Positions 1-8,950 of a DNA stretch of 64,000 bases are shown piece by piece. How positions within the stretch are numbered: the first letter of the stretch is position 1; the number at the start of each line of letters is the position of its first letter. Below the pieces are notes generated by a model that worked only from the letters and a program-made list of their open reading frames with translations, did no database searches and was not told where the DNA came from. Source of the stretch: Methylogaea oryzae (lineage in GTDB: Bacteria; Pseudomonadota; Gammaproteobacteria; Methylococcales; Methylococcaceae); contig NZ_AP019782.1 in assembly GCF_019669985.1 (NCBI RefSeq), forward strand, positions 3,280,001-3,344,000. The letters are read 5' to 3'. The position numbers were made by a program, and so were the translations under genes.

Positions 1-1
1 G

Positions 2-1363
2 GAATCTCTCGGCCAGGGCGACGACATGGCCGGCTACCACCGCACCCTGGCGGCCATCGTGGTGGCCGGCCTGATCCAAATCGCCCTGGGCTATTTCAAG
101 GCGGGCCGGCTCAGCGCGTTTTTCCCGCTGCCGGTGGTGCACGGCATGCTGGCGGCCATCGGCATCATCATCATGGCCAAACAGTTGCACGTGCTGATGG
201 GGGTGCATTCGAAGGCCGCCACCTTGCTGCAAGCCATCGGCGAAGTGCCTTCCAGCCTGGTGCACTTCAATCCGCAGATCGCCGCCATCGGCGCCGTCTG
301 CCTGGCCATCCTGCTGCTGTGGCCGCTGGTGTCCCACCCCGCGCTGAAGCGTATTCCCGCCCCTCTGCTTGTGGTGGCGAGCGGACTGCTGCTGGGGCAG
401 TTCTTCGAACTGGACCATTACCGGACGTTTTTCTCGCTGCCGCCTTTCGAATACAGCCTGGGACCGCAGTATTTGCTGCCGGTGCCGGACAATTTTTTCG
501 ACAATTTTTATGCGCCGGACTTTTCCCAGGTGTTTTCGACCCGTTTCTGGGGCGCGGTGATCAGCATCTGCCTGGTGGGCAGCCTGGAGACCCTGCTGGT
601 CGGGACGGCGGTGGATAAGCTCGATCCCGAACGGCGCTCCTCCGACCTCAATCGCGACCTGGTCGCGGTGGGCGTCGGCAACGCGGTGGCGGGCCTCCTT
701 GGCGGCCTGCCCATGATCGTGGAAATCGTGCGCTCCTCCACCGCCATCGAGAACGGCGCCAAATCGGCCTGGACCAATTTTTTCCACGGCGCCTTCCTGT
801 TGCTGTTCGTGGCGCTGTTCCCTCGGCTGCTGCACGAAATCCCGCTGGCTTCCCTGGCCGCCCTGCTGGTCTACACCGGCTACCGGCTCGCGTCGCCGAG
901 CACTTTCGCGGCCATCGCCGAAGTGGGCGCGGGCCCCTTGGCCGTGTTCGTCGTCACCATCGTCGGCGTGCTGGCCACCGACTTGCTGATGGGGGTGCTC
1001 ATCGGCATCGCCGCCAAGCTGCTGCTGACCCTGCTGAGCGGCGTCAGCCCCGCCAACCTGCTCAAACTCGCCTACCGCATCGAGCGGCGCGGCGACGGCG
1101 GCTACCACATCACAGTGAGTGGCGCGGCGATTTTCTCCAACTTCATCGCCCTGAAAACGGAATTGGCCGCCCTGCCGGCGGGCGGGAGCATCGTCTTCGA
1201 CTTGTCCGAGTCCGACCTGATAGACCACACGGTGATGGATCTGATCGACGAGTTCCGCCGCGACTATACGGCCAAAGGCGGGGCATGCCGCATCCACGGC
1301 CTGGAAAACCACAAGGCCGCCAGCGATCATCCTCTGGCGGCGCGCAAGCGCGACGGCCGCTGA
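2..1363 (+). CDS. SulP family inorganic anion transporter, C-terminal part (5' end outside window)
   Basis: The reading frame is open from base 2, so the gene begins before the window; the first internal ATG (base 26) falls inside a membrane segment and is not a credible start. About 454 residues are visible, against 500-600 for the family. Repeated hydrophobic segments fill residues 1-340. A soluble tail of about 90 residues resembles a STAS domain, with the pattern IVFDLSES followed by a helix. SulP proteins move sulfate, bicarbonate or other anions across the inner membrane; the substrate here cannot be told. The gene ends 7 bases from the convergent HD-GYP gene. Confidence 0.85.
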   Translation, partial: ESLGQGDDMAGYHRTLAAIVVAGLIQIALGYFKAGRLSAFFPLPVVHGMLAAIGIIIMAKQLHVLMGVHSKAATLLQAIGEVPSSLVHFNPQIAAIGAVCLAILLLWPLVSHPALKRIPAPLLVVASGLLLGQFFELDHYRTFFSLPPFEYSLGPQYLLPVPDNFFDNFYAPDFSQVFSTRFWGAVISICLVGSLETLLVGTAVDKLDPERRSSDLNRDLVAVGVGNAVAGLLGGLPMIVEIVRSSTAIENGAKSAWTNFFHGAFLLLFVALFPRLLHEIPLASLAALLVYTGYRLASPSTFAAIAEVGAGPLAVFVVTIVGVLATDLLMGVLIGIAAKLLLTLLSGVSPANLLKLAYRIERRGDGGYHITVSGAAIFSNFIALKTELAALPAGGSIVFDLSESDLIDHTVMDLIDEFRRDYTAKGGACRIHGLENHKAASDHPLAARKRDGR

Positions 1364-1370
1364 AGCCGCG

Positions 1371-4103
1371 TCATTCGGGGAAGCGGTAATCCCGGCGACG
1401 GAACAATTCCACGCAGGCGTCCACCACGCAAGGATCCAACTGGCCGCCGCGCATGGATTGAATTTGCCCCAGGGCGGCATCCAGGCCCAAGCCGGGACGG
1501 TACGGCCGGTGCGAGGACATGGCTTCGACGATGTCCGCCACGGTGAGGATGCGCGCCTCCAACAGGATTTCGTCGCCCTTGCGGCCGTGGGGATAACCCG
1601 ACCCGTCCAAATATTCGTGGTGCTGGCGAACGATTTCGGCGATGGGCCAGGGAAAATCGATATCCTTGAGTATCTCGTAGCCGGTCTCCGCATGGGTGCG
1701 CACCAGGGCCATTTCCATGTCGTTGAGGCGCACCGGCCGACTGAGGATTTCTGCCGGAACCTGCACCTTGCCGATATCGTGCACGGTGCCGGCCAGGCGC
1801 AAGCCGTGCACCCGCTCGGACTCCAGGCCCAGGTGGCCCGCCAGGGTGGCCGCCAAGTCGGACACCCGCCGCTCGTGGCCGGCGGTGTAGGGGTCGCGCC
1901 GCTCCAGGGTGGCGCCCACCGCGCCGATGATGCTCTCCAGGGCGTCGCGCAATTTTTCCGCCTGTTTCTCCCGCTGGGCCTGGGCGGCTTTAAAGGCCTC
2001 CTCGACGCCGCGCGTTTGCACCCCGAAGCCCAAATCCGCGGCCAACTCCTCCATGAGCGCCACTTCAGCCGCGCCGAAGGCGTCGGGTTCTCTCGCGTAG
2101 ATATTGAGCGCGCCCAGAGTGGCCCCGCCGATTTTGATGGGCAGCACGATGGAGGCGGCCAGCCCGGCCCGCCGGGCCTTTTCCCGCCACGGCGCAAACG
2201 CCGGATTGCCGGCAAGGTCGTTGTTGACGTAGGTGACGCCGCTGCGGATGACCGTGCCGGTGGGGCCGCGCCCCAAGGCGTTGTCGCCCCAGGATACCCG
2301 CAGCCCTTGCAAATAATCCCGCGCCGGCCCCGCCGCCGCGCGCACCTGAACGGTTTTCTCCGCGTCGTCCAGCGCCCAGCCGATCCACGCCAACGGATAA
2401 AAGCCGTCGCTGGTGACGGTTTCGCAACAGGTCTGGAACTGATTCTCCTCGGACTCCGCGTGGATCAGGGCGGAATTGCTGCGGCTCAGGGCGCGCAACG
2501 CCCAGTTCACCCGACGCAACTCTTCTTCCGCCCGCTTGCGTTCGGTGATATCGGCGAAAATCCCCACTACGCCCTGGATCGCGCCGGCGTCGTCCCGCAA
2601 GGGGACTTTGCTGGTGTGGATCCACAAGCGCCGCCCCTGCCGGTCGACAAAGGGCTCTTCGACGGTAAGCGTCAGGCCCTCCGTCATCACGCGCCGATCG
2701 TCGTTTTGGTAACGCTCGGCCAGTTCGGCGGGAAAAAACTCGAAATCGGTCTTGCCGACGATGTCGGCTGGGGCGATTGCCACGTCGCCGGCGTATTTGC
2801 TGTTGCAGGACACGTAGGCGAACCGGCGGTCCTTGACGAAAACCCGCATGGGCAAATGCTCCACCAGGGTGCGGTAGCGGGTTTCGCTGGCCTGCAACGC
2901 CGACACGGCCAGTCTCTGGGAAGTGATGTCGCGCAGGGTCAACACATAACCGAAAGGCTTGGCTCCGCCCGTCGACAATAAGGAAGCATGAATGTCGAAG
3001 TAACGCTGGTCCGCAAGGGAAGCCAAACCCGCCTCGCCGCTCCATTTGCCGCGTTCCCGCAACACGCACCAAGCCTCCCGCACCCAATCCGCCTCGAATC
3101 CCGCAGCGGCCAGCGTCTCGGGCAGAAACGCGCCGGGCAGCGCGGTTGCCTTGCCCAGCAGTTCTTGCGCGTGTTCGTTAGCGTAAATGATGCGCCCATT
3201 GCGACGGCTTGCCACCAGCGCCAGATCGGACGCCGCGGCTAAAATCTCGTCCAGCTTCTCGCGCCGGCCGAGCATGCGGTGGAATTCGCGCAGCTCGCGC
3301 GCCTGGGCCTGCACGGTATCGCGCAACAGGTCCACGTATTCGTGCTCGAGATGCCGGACCAAGTCGTGCTCGGTCAACACGCCCGCCACGACGCCGGCGG
3401 CATCGGTCACCACCAGGCGGCGCAAGCGCCGCTGCCGCATGCGCTCGACCGCCTCCTGCAACGGTGCGTCCGGATCGATGACGGCCACCGGCTTGCTCAT
3501 GGCCTGCGCCAAAAGCCGGCGCCCCGCCTTGCCGTGGTAGAGCCGCACCATGTCGCGCTCGGTGACGATGCCCAAGGGGCGGTCGCCGTCATCGACGACG
3601 ACCACGTAACCGCAACCTTCCTTTTCCATCAACGCCGCCGCCTCGGCCACCGTGGCCGACTCCCCCAGCCGCGTCACGCGCTTGGCCATGGCGCCGGCCA
3701 CGTCGCGCGGCCGGATGAAATCCTCCAAGCCGCGGTCTTTGCGAAAGTCGCTTTCGCTGACCATGCCCACCGGCGCCTGCCGTCCGTCCACCACCAGCAA
3801 GTGCCGAATGCCGCGGCGCACCAGCTGGTGGTAGGCCTCGCGGCTGTCGGCGTCGGCGGGAACGGTCGCCACCGGACGGCTCATGACGCCCGCCACGGGT
3901 TCGCACAGGTCCGTGTCCGCGCCCATGGCGCGCAATATGTCCCGCTCGGTCACGATGCCCACCGGCTCGCCGGCCTCGGTCACCAACAAAGCGCTGACGC
4001 CCAGCCGCGTCATGGTTTCCGCCGCCTCGGCCAGGGTCTGGTTGGGAGCGACGGCGACAATGTCGCGGCTCATGATCTGGGCAATACGCGGGTGACGACT
4101 CAT
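1371..4103 (-). CDS. CBS(x4)-PAS(x2)-GAF-HD-GYP c-di-GMP phosphodiesterase
   Basis: A 910-residue cytoplasmic signalling protein. Four CBS modules cover residues about 5-255, with repeated patterns such as GIVTERD. Two PAS domains follow at about 290-525, each ending in an RDIT or ADITERK motif. A GAF domain lies at about 545-700 and a full HD-GYP domain at about 725-905, carrying VHDIGK, HAETG and HHEYLDGSGYP. HD-GYP enzymes hydrolyse cyclic di-GMP; CBS modules usually bind adenine nucleotides, so energy-state input is plausible. The frame extends 57 codons upstream, but that part is low-complexity and would reach to 12 bases from the divergent gene at 4286. I chose the ATG at 4103, which opens the first CBS domain. 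No transmembrane segment is seen. Confidence 0.88.
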   Translation of the reverse strand: MSRHPRIAQIMSRDIVAVAPNQTLAEAAETMTRLGVSALLVTEAGEPVGIVTERDILRAMGADTDLCEPVAGVMSRPVATVPADADSREAYHQLVRRGIRHLLVVDGRQAPVGMVSESDFRKDRGLEDFIRPRDVAGAMAKRVTRLGESATVAEAAALMEKEGCGYVVVVDDGDRPLGIVTERDMVRLYHGKAGRRLLAQAMSKPVAVIDPDAPLQEAVERMRQRRLRRLVVTDAAGVVAGVLTEHDLVRHLEHEYVDLLRDTVQAQARELREFHRMLGRREKLDEILAAASDLALVASRRNGRIIYANEHAQELLGKATALPGAFLPETLAAAGFEADWVREAWCVLRERGKWSGEAGLASLADQRYFDIHASLLSTGGAKPFGYVLTLRDITSQRLAVSALQASETRYRTLVEHLPMRVFVKDRRFAYVSCNSKYAGDVAIAPADIVGKTDFEFFPAELAERYQNDDRRVMTEGLTLTVEEPFVDRQGRRLWIHTSKVPLRDDAGAIQGVVGIFADITERKRAEEELRRVNWALRALSRSNSALIHAESEENQFQTCCETVTSDGFYPLAWIGWALDDAEKTVQVRAAAGPARDYLQGLRVSWGDNALGRGPTGTVIRSGVTYVNNDLAGNPAFAPWREKARRAGLAASIVLPIKIGGATLGALNIYAREPDAFGAAEVALMEELAADLGFGVQTRGVEEAFKAAQAQREKQAEKLRDALESIIGAVGATLERRDPYTAGHERRVSDLAATLAGHLGLESERVHGLRLAGTVHDIGKVQVPAEILSRPVRLNDMEMALVRTHAETGYEILKDIDFPWPIAEIVRQHHEYLDGSGYPHGRKGDEILLEARILTVADIVEAMSSHRPYRPGLGLDAALGQIQSMRGGQLDPCVVDACVELFRRRDYRFPE

Positions 4104-4285
4104 GACGCGAATTTTTTGCGGGAAAAGGAAACTGCGGCCCGGCCGGGCGAAACCCTCTTGGGGAAAAGGTTTCTCTCGGGGCCATTCTAACGGATTCGCC
4201 CCACCATCGGCCTGCGATTTGGGCCTTACCCCGCGCCCGGCGCGCGGGGGTAGAATACGCCGACATCCGACCACGCCCCGCCGCC

Positions 4286-5140
4286 ATGCTGAAACGCGCT
4301 TCCCTGCTCGCCCTGCGGCTGCTGCTACCGGCCTGCCTGGGGCTGGCCAGCACCGCCCACGCCCTGGATCCGGGCCGCGCCGACGGCACGCTGACAGCCG
4401 AGGGCCAAACGGTGCGGCTGACCGAGGCCTATGCCTGGCGCCATGATGGACGGGAATTGAATCGCCCGGAGCTGCGCATCCTGCTGACGGACCGCGCGGT
4501 GCCGGAGGATTTGCCGGCCGGTCCCCTGGCCATGCTGCCGCAGCGCTGGGCGCAAACCGGCCGCCTGCGCGGCGTCCTGCTGCGGCAGGATTTGCGCCTG
4601 CCGAGCAAGCCCTGGAAAGTCCAACCCCTGCTGCCGCGAGGCGGCAAGCCGGGCGAGCTGGCCAAGCTGCCCTACCGGCTGAGCCCGGACAGGCATCGCA
4701 TCGCCGGCGACATCGCGCTGGAAAGCGATGACTTGCGCTTGCGGGCGGCGTTCGACGCCCCCTTGTTCCAGGACGAAGCGGTCAGCCAATCCCTGGCCGG
4801 CGGCCAAGCCCGCGCCAGCGCCCCGGCCTCCGCCCTGGCCGCCTTCAACGAAGCCTGGCGCCATGCCGACTGGAAAGCACTTTCCGACTACGCGACGGCG
4901 GAGAAGCGGCGGGAAATGGACGAGTTGATCCAGGCTCACCAACGCGAACTGGCCGCCGCCTCGCCCGAGGACAGGGCGCGCATCGCCGAGGGATTGCTGT
5001 CGGTGGTGGACGATGAGGCCAAGACCCGCGGCGACGTGCTGCGGGTGGTGCAACGGGGCCGGCGCGCCGTCATCCTGCGCCGCCGGCTGGGGCCGCAGAA
5101 CCTGCGGTTGGAAAACGACCGCTGGAAGGTGGACTACTAG
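4286..5140 (+). CDS. Exported protein of unknown function
   Basis: A 284-residue protein that I do not recognise. The first 26 residues form a signal peptide: positive start MLKR, a leucine-rich core, and cleavage likely after AHA. The mature part is arginine- and leucine-rich with no cysteine pair. Residues about 185-284 look like a compact helical domain ending in a basic strand (RRAVILRRRLG) and resemble a stress-response or lipocalin-like fold only vaguely. A weak -10-like TAGAAT lies at 4251-4256. It is divergent from the HD-GYP gene and convergent with the small cysteine protein at 5144. Periplasmic location is inferred. Confidence 0.6.
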   Translation: MLKRASLLALRLLLPACLGLASTAHALDPGRADGTLTAEGQTVRLTEAYAWRHDGRELNRPELRILLTDRAVPEDLPAGPLAMLPQRWAQTGRLRGVLLRQDLRLPSKPWKVQPLLPRGGKPGELAKLPYRLSPDRHRIAGDIALESDDLRLRAAFDAPLFQDEAVSQSLAGGQARASAPASALAAFNEAWRHADWKALSDYATAEKRREMDELIQAHQRELAAASPEDRARIAEGLLSVVDDEAKTRGDVLRVVQRGRRAVILRRRLGPQNLRLENDRWKVDY

Positions 5141-5143
5141 CCG

Positions 5144-5383
5144 TCAGGGGCGCAAGGCGTCGCCGCAACAGCAACCGTGCCCGCCGTCCCCTCCTTCTTG
5201 GCGCGGCGGACACGGCTCGCTGCCGTAGGAACAGTACACGCAGCAGTCGCCCGGCTTGGGGCGCAGCAGGGCGCCGCAACCGCGGCAATCGTAGAAAAAC
5301 TGGCAATAATCGAGCGGCATCGTTTCGCGCCGGCTATGGCCGCAATGGGGACAGGTGATGACGGATTCCAGCCGGATTGCCAC
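5144..5383 (-). CDS. Small GDCCVxC-domain cysteine-rich protein
   Basis: A 79-residue protein with a GTG start (5381-5383). It has an N-terminal CPHCG knuckle, a CRGCG pair, the family hallmark GDCCVYCSYGSEPCPP, and a terminal CCCG. The hallmark matches the family annotated as GDCCVxC domain-containing (seleno)protein, often found near metal-handling or transport genes. In this copy all positions are cysteine and there is no in-frame TGA, so it is not a selenoprotein. It starts 7 bases after the nucleotidyltransferase stop and is the last gene of a three-gene operon. Metal or thiol binding is inferred; the function is unknown. Confidence 0.75.
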   Translation of the reverse strand: MAIRLESVITCPHCGHSRRETMPLDYCQFFYDCRGCGALLRPKPGDCCVYCSYGSEPCPPRQEGGDGGHGCCCGDALRP

Positions 5384-5390
5384 GGGCGCC

Positions 5391-6350
5391 TCACATACCG
5401 AAATCGGCCGCGCCGAAACCTTCCACCACCCGGATGTATTCGCCCGGCGCTTCCCGGCTGCTGCCCACGACGATGCGCAAACCGCCGTCGGCGGCTTGCT
5501 CCACTTGGCCGGCTATCTCCACGGTTTCCCCTGCCCAGGCTTGGCCGGCGTAAGTGTGGGTATAGCTGAGCGCTTGGCGGATGCGCGGATGGTCCAGTTG
5601 ATAGCGGGCCGGATGGTCGAAAGCGCCGTGGGCGTCGATGACGCGGGCGGTGAGGGTGGCGGGGCCTTGCTTGCGGCAGATTTGCGGCGGCTCGATTTCC
5701 TCCCCGGTCAGGGTGATGTCGAATTTGACGCCTTCGAACACGGCTTTGTTGTATTTGCGCCGCTCATGGCGCAAGTAATCGTCGTAGTCCAGATCACAGC
5801 CGCGGCGACCGTAGCTTTCCCGCCACAGGGCGTCGCTTAGGGGCTCCAGGCGGCCCGCCCGCAACAAATCGGCCACCGCCTGGCGCACGCGGAAAAACGC
5901 TGCCCGGCCGTAAACCACCAGGTCGAAGTCCGAATCCGGCCGCTGCGCGCCGATCAACAAGGAGCCGGTGACGCCCATGCAGTGCAGGTCGACGCCGGCG
6001 GAGGCCAATAAGGCCAGCAAGCGACGCAGCTTGCTTTCCACCGCGTCGCCGCCGGCCGTCGCCATCAATTGCGCCAGACGCCGGCGCGGCCGGTGGTGGA
6101 CGATGGCGCGTTCCATGGCGACGCCGTGCAGCCGGGCGTCGCGGGAGGCGGAGTAATACAGGTAATGAGGGTGGCTGGCGGTCAGCAGGGCGTTGGCCGC
6201 GTCGGTGCCCAGCTTGCGCCAAGCGCCTCCTTCGCGGCGATAGCGCAAGAAGCACAAGGCCCGGCCTTCCTCCAAGCCGCCTTCCACCACGGCGAACAAC
6301 AGGCCTTCCTCGGTTTCCAGGAAGTCCCTGGGCAACGGCGGCGCGGTCAT
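5391..6350 (-). CDS. Nucleotidyltransferase-fold protein of unknown role
   Basis: A 319-residue protein. The recognisable part is the polymerase-beta-type nucleotidyltransferase signature at about residues 125-150: GVTGSLLIG, then PDSDFDLVVYG with two acidic residues placed to bind metal. A third acidic position may lie in the stretch VKFDITLTG. The N-terminal 100 residues include an RYRREGG.W segment. The C-terminal 80 residues look like a small beta domain (VEIAGQVEQ, RIVVGSS). Such proteins transfer nucleotides to proteins, RNA or small molecules; no substrate can be read here. It begins 3 bases after the flavin reductase gene, so the two are co-transcribed. Confidence 0.6.
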   Translation of the reverse strand: MTAPPLPRDFLETEEGLLFAVVEGGLEEGRALCFLRYRREGGAWRKLGTDAANALLTASHPHYLYYSASRDARLHGVAMERAIVHHRPRRRLAQLMATAGGDAVESKLRRLLALLASAGVDLHCMGVTGSLLIGAQRPDSDFDLVVYGRAAFFRVRQAVADLLRAGRLEPLSDALWRESYGRRGCDLDYDDYLRHERRKYNKAVFEGVKFDITLTGEEIEPPQICRKQGPATLTARVIDAHGAFDHPARYQLDHPRIRQALSYTHTYAGQAWAGETVEIAGQVEQAADGGLRIVVGSSREAPGEYIRVVEGFGAADFGM

Positions 6351-6353
6351 GGA

Positions 6354-6851
6354 TCAGTCGAACGCTGCGGGGAACAACGCGGCGGCGCCGTCCATGCTGC
6401 CGGTGTCGCGGTAGGTCATGGGCTCGGCCGCCGCGTCGCGCAGCTTGCCGTCGACCACCCGGCCCAGCACCACGACGTGGTCGCCGGCCGGGCACTCGCC
6501 CGCCACCTCGCATTCGAACCAGGCCAGGGCGTCGTTGATCAGCGGCACGCCGCTGCGGCCCGGCACCCATTCCACCAGGGCCAGCTTGTCGGCGCTGGCC
6601 GGCTCGGCGTAGTGGGCGGCCAGTTCCAGCTGATCTTTTTTCAGCACATTGATGCTGAAAGCTTTGCCTTGCCGCAACATGCCGTAGGAGGAATGGTTCG
6701 GATTGATGCTCAACGCCAGCATCAAAGGATTGAAGGAAACCTGCATCACCCAAGCGGCGGTAAAGGCGTTGCGCTGCTCGCCATGAGCCACGCCCACCGC
6801 ATACACACCGTGGGTTAGGCGCTGAAACAGCGCCGCCATCGAGTCGCTCAT
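6354..6851 (-). CDS. Flavin reductase-like FMN-binding protein
   Basis: A 165-residue protein matching small flavin reductases: an N-terminal LTHGVYAVGV strand, AAWVMQVSFNPLMLALSI, and the SINVL and DALAWFEC segments. These proteins bind FMN or FAD and reduce it with NAD(P)H, often to supply a monooxygenase. The ATG at 6851 follows a good ribosome binding site (AGGGGAG, about 8 bases upstream). The frame stays open far upstream through the opposite strand of the Kef gene, but that is an antisense artefact. It is first in an operon with the nucleotidyltransferase and the GDCCVxC protein. No partner monooxygenase lies nearby. Confidence 0.82.
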   Translation of the reverse strand: MSDSMAALFQRLTHGVYAVGVAHGEQRNAFTAAWVMQVSFNPLMLALSINPNHSSYGMLRQGKAFSINVLKKDQLELAAHYAEPASADKLALVEWVPGRSGVPLINDALAWFECEVAGECPAGDHVVVLGRVVDGKLRDAAAEPMTYRDTGSMDGAAALFPAAFD

Positions 6852-6932
6852 GCGTCCACTCCCCTTGCCGTTGTTGATACACTCTAAAGCCGGGGCCGAC
6901 GCCCCTTCCGTCCGAGTATAAATGCACCTTCC

Positions 6933-8915
6933 ATGATCCACGATACTTTTAGCGCCGCCTTGCTGCTGCTGGGCTTGTCGGTGTCCGCCGTCACCCTGCT
7001 GCGCCGCGTCAAGCTGCCACCCGTGTTGGGCTATTTGGCCGTCGGTTTGGCCGCCGGTCCCCACGCATTGGGCTGGCTGGAACACGGCGCGTCCATGGAG
7101 CTGCTGGCGGAAGTGGGCTTGGTGTTCCTGCTGTTTTCCATCGGGCTGGAAGTGTCTCTGCCGCAATTCCTCGCCATGGGCGGCCCGGCCCTGAGTTTGG
7201 GAGGATCGCAGGTGCTGCTCACCGCCCTGGCCGGCGCGGCGGCGCTGCACGGACTGACCGATCTGCCCTGGACCGGGGCGCTGGTAGCCGGCGTGGCGAT
7301 GGCTTTGTCGTCCACCGCCATCGCCGCCAAGCAACTGAGCGACCAACTGGAAATCAACCTGGTGCACGGCCGGCTGGCCTTGGCGATTTTGCTGTTGCAG
7401 GACTTGGCGGTGGTGCCGGTGCTGGTGGTCATGCCCCTGCTCAGCGGCGGCGGAGCCGAAAGCATCACCCTGCCGTTGCTGTGGGCGCTGGGCAAAGGCG
7501 TGTTCGCCTTCGCAGCCATGCTGGCGGGCGGGCGCTGGATTTTGCGTCCGCTGTTCCATCACATCGCCGCCCTGCACTCCTCTGAGCTGTTCATGCTCAC
7601 CGTGCTGCTGGTGTCCCTGGCCGCCGCCTGGATCACCCATCTGCTGGGCCTGTCCCTGGAACTGGGGGCGTTCCTGGCCGGCATGATGCTGGCGGAAACG
7701 GAGTTCCTGCACCAAATCCGCGCCGACGTGCGGCCGTTCCGCGACGTGCTGATGGGGCTGTTTTTCGTCGGCGTCGGCATGCGCCTGGACCTGGTCCAAC
7801 TGCAGCCGGTTTGGCCGCAGGCACTGGCGCTGCTGGTCTTTTTGCTGGCCGGCAAGGGCTTCCTCATCACGCTGTTGGCGCGCCTGGCCGGTTACGACCG
7901 GGGCGTGGCGCTCAGCACCGGCCTGGTGCTGGCCCAGGGCGGCGAATTCAGCTTCGTGCTGCTGACCCTGGCCATCAACTTGGGCCTGCTGTCCGACGCC
8001 GCCAGCCAGCCGTTGATCGCCGCCCTGGTGTTGTCCATGCTGGCGGCACCCTTCGCCATCCGCTACAACGTGCCCATCGCCACGCGGCTGTTCGCCCGCA
8101 GCTATTTGCGCGAGCGCTACGCCGAAACGCGCCATTTGACCAAGGCCGCCCGCGACCTGCACGACCACGTCATCCTGTGCGGCTTCGGCCGCATCGGCCA
8201 GATCCTGTCCCACTTTCTGCGCGCCGGCGGCATCCCCTACATCGCCCTGGATTTGGACCCGTCCCGCATCAAGGAAGCCCACGAAGCAGGCGAGCCGGTG
8301 TTCTACGGCGACGCCACCCACCGGGAAATCCTTTCCGGCGCCGGCATCCGCCGCGCGCGGGCGGTGGTGATCACCGTGCACGATGCGCCCTATGCGGAGA
8401 AGATCGTCCAGGTGGTGAAACGCTACCGGCCCGACGTGGCCATCCTGGTGCGGGTGCACAACGACCTGTGGCTGGAGAAACTGGAAGCGGCCGGGGCCGC
8501 CAAGGTCGTGCCGGAAAAGGTGGAAGCCGCCATGGCCCTGGCCCAGCACCTGCTGCAACAGTACGACCTGACGCCGGCGGAAACCCTCAAATGGGTGGAG
8601 TCCTTCCGCGAAGACCATTACATGAAACTGCGCGGTCTGTTCGTCGGCGAGGTGGCGGGCAACATGGACGAGGAAGCGCTGTCGCTGCACACCGTGCTGT
8701 TGCCGGAGGAATACTGGGGCGCCGACTATCGCCTGGCGGACTTCGATTTCGAGAAAATGAGCGTCAAAGTGGCGACGATACTGCGGCGCGATGTCCGCAT
8801 CGAAAAGCCGGCGCCGGATTGGCAACTGGCGCCGGGAGATGTGTTGGTGCTGCAAGGCCGCTCCGAGGCGGTGGAAAAAGCCCAGCAGGCCCTGCTGGGC
8901 GTGTGCCGCACCTAA
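6933..8915 (+). CDS. Kef-type monovalent cation:proton antiporter with RCK domains (CPA2)
   Basis: A 660-residue inner-membrane protein. About 12-13 hydrophobic segments fill residues 1-385, including the LPPVLGYLAVGLAAGP and SSTAIAAKQL motifs of CPA2 exchangers. A linker leads to an RCK-N nucleotide-binding domain starting near residue 410 (VILCGFGRIGQ) and an RCK-C domain at about 565-650 ending in GDVLVLQG. The family effluxes potassium in exchange for protons, gated by NAD(H) or glutathione adducts. No KefF or KefG partner gene is adjacent. An 81-base gap separates it from the divergent flavin reductase; a TATAAAT sequence there could serve as its -10. Confidence 0.88.
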   Translation: MIHDTFSAALLLLGLSVSAVTLLRRVKLPPVLGYLAVGLAAGPHALGWLEHGASMELLAEVGLVFLLFSIGLEVSLPQFLAMGGPALSLGGSQVLLTALAGAAALHGLTDLPWTGALVAGVAMALSSTAIAAKQLSDQLEINLVHGRLALAILLLQDLAVVPVLVVMPLLSGGGAESITLPLLWALGKGVFAFAAMLAGGRWILRPLFHHIAALHSSELFMLTVLLVSLAAAWITHLLGLSLELGAFLAGMMLAETEFLHQIRADVRPFRDVLMGLFFVGVGMRLDLVQLQPVWPQALALLVFLLAGKGFLITLLARLAGYDRGVALSTGLVLAQGGEFSFVLLTLAINLGLLSDAASQPLIAALVLSMLAAPFAIRYNVPIATRLFARSYLRERYAETRHLTKAARDLHDHVILCGFGRIGQILSHFLRAGGIPYIALDLDPSRIKEAHEAGEPVFYGDATHREILSGAGIRRARAVVITVHDAPYAEKIVQVVKRYRPDVAILVRVHNDLWLEKLEAAGAAKVVPEKVEAAMALAQHLLQQYDLTPAETLKWVESFREDHYMKLRGLFVGEVAGNMDEEALSLHTVLLPEEYWGADYRLADFDFEKMSVKVATILRRDVRIEKPAPDWQLAPGDVLVLQGRSEAVEKAQQALLGVCRT

Positions 8916-8950
8916 GGGTAGCGAGGAGGAGCGAACAGGCGCCCGCCTCG

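Noticed and set aside
5144-5383. Selenoprotein possibility for the GDCCVxC protein
   Set aside because: All hallmark positions are cysteine codons and there is no in-frame TGA before the terminal stop.
6916-6922. TATAAAT as a -10 for the Kef gene
   Set aside because: No -35 at suitable spacing, so it was not listed as a promoter.
8881-8899. CCCAGCAG-GCC-CTGCTGGG hairpin at the end of the Kef gene
   Set aside because: It is inside the coding sequence and has no T-tract; likely codon-driven chance.
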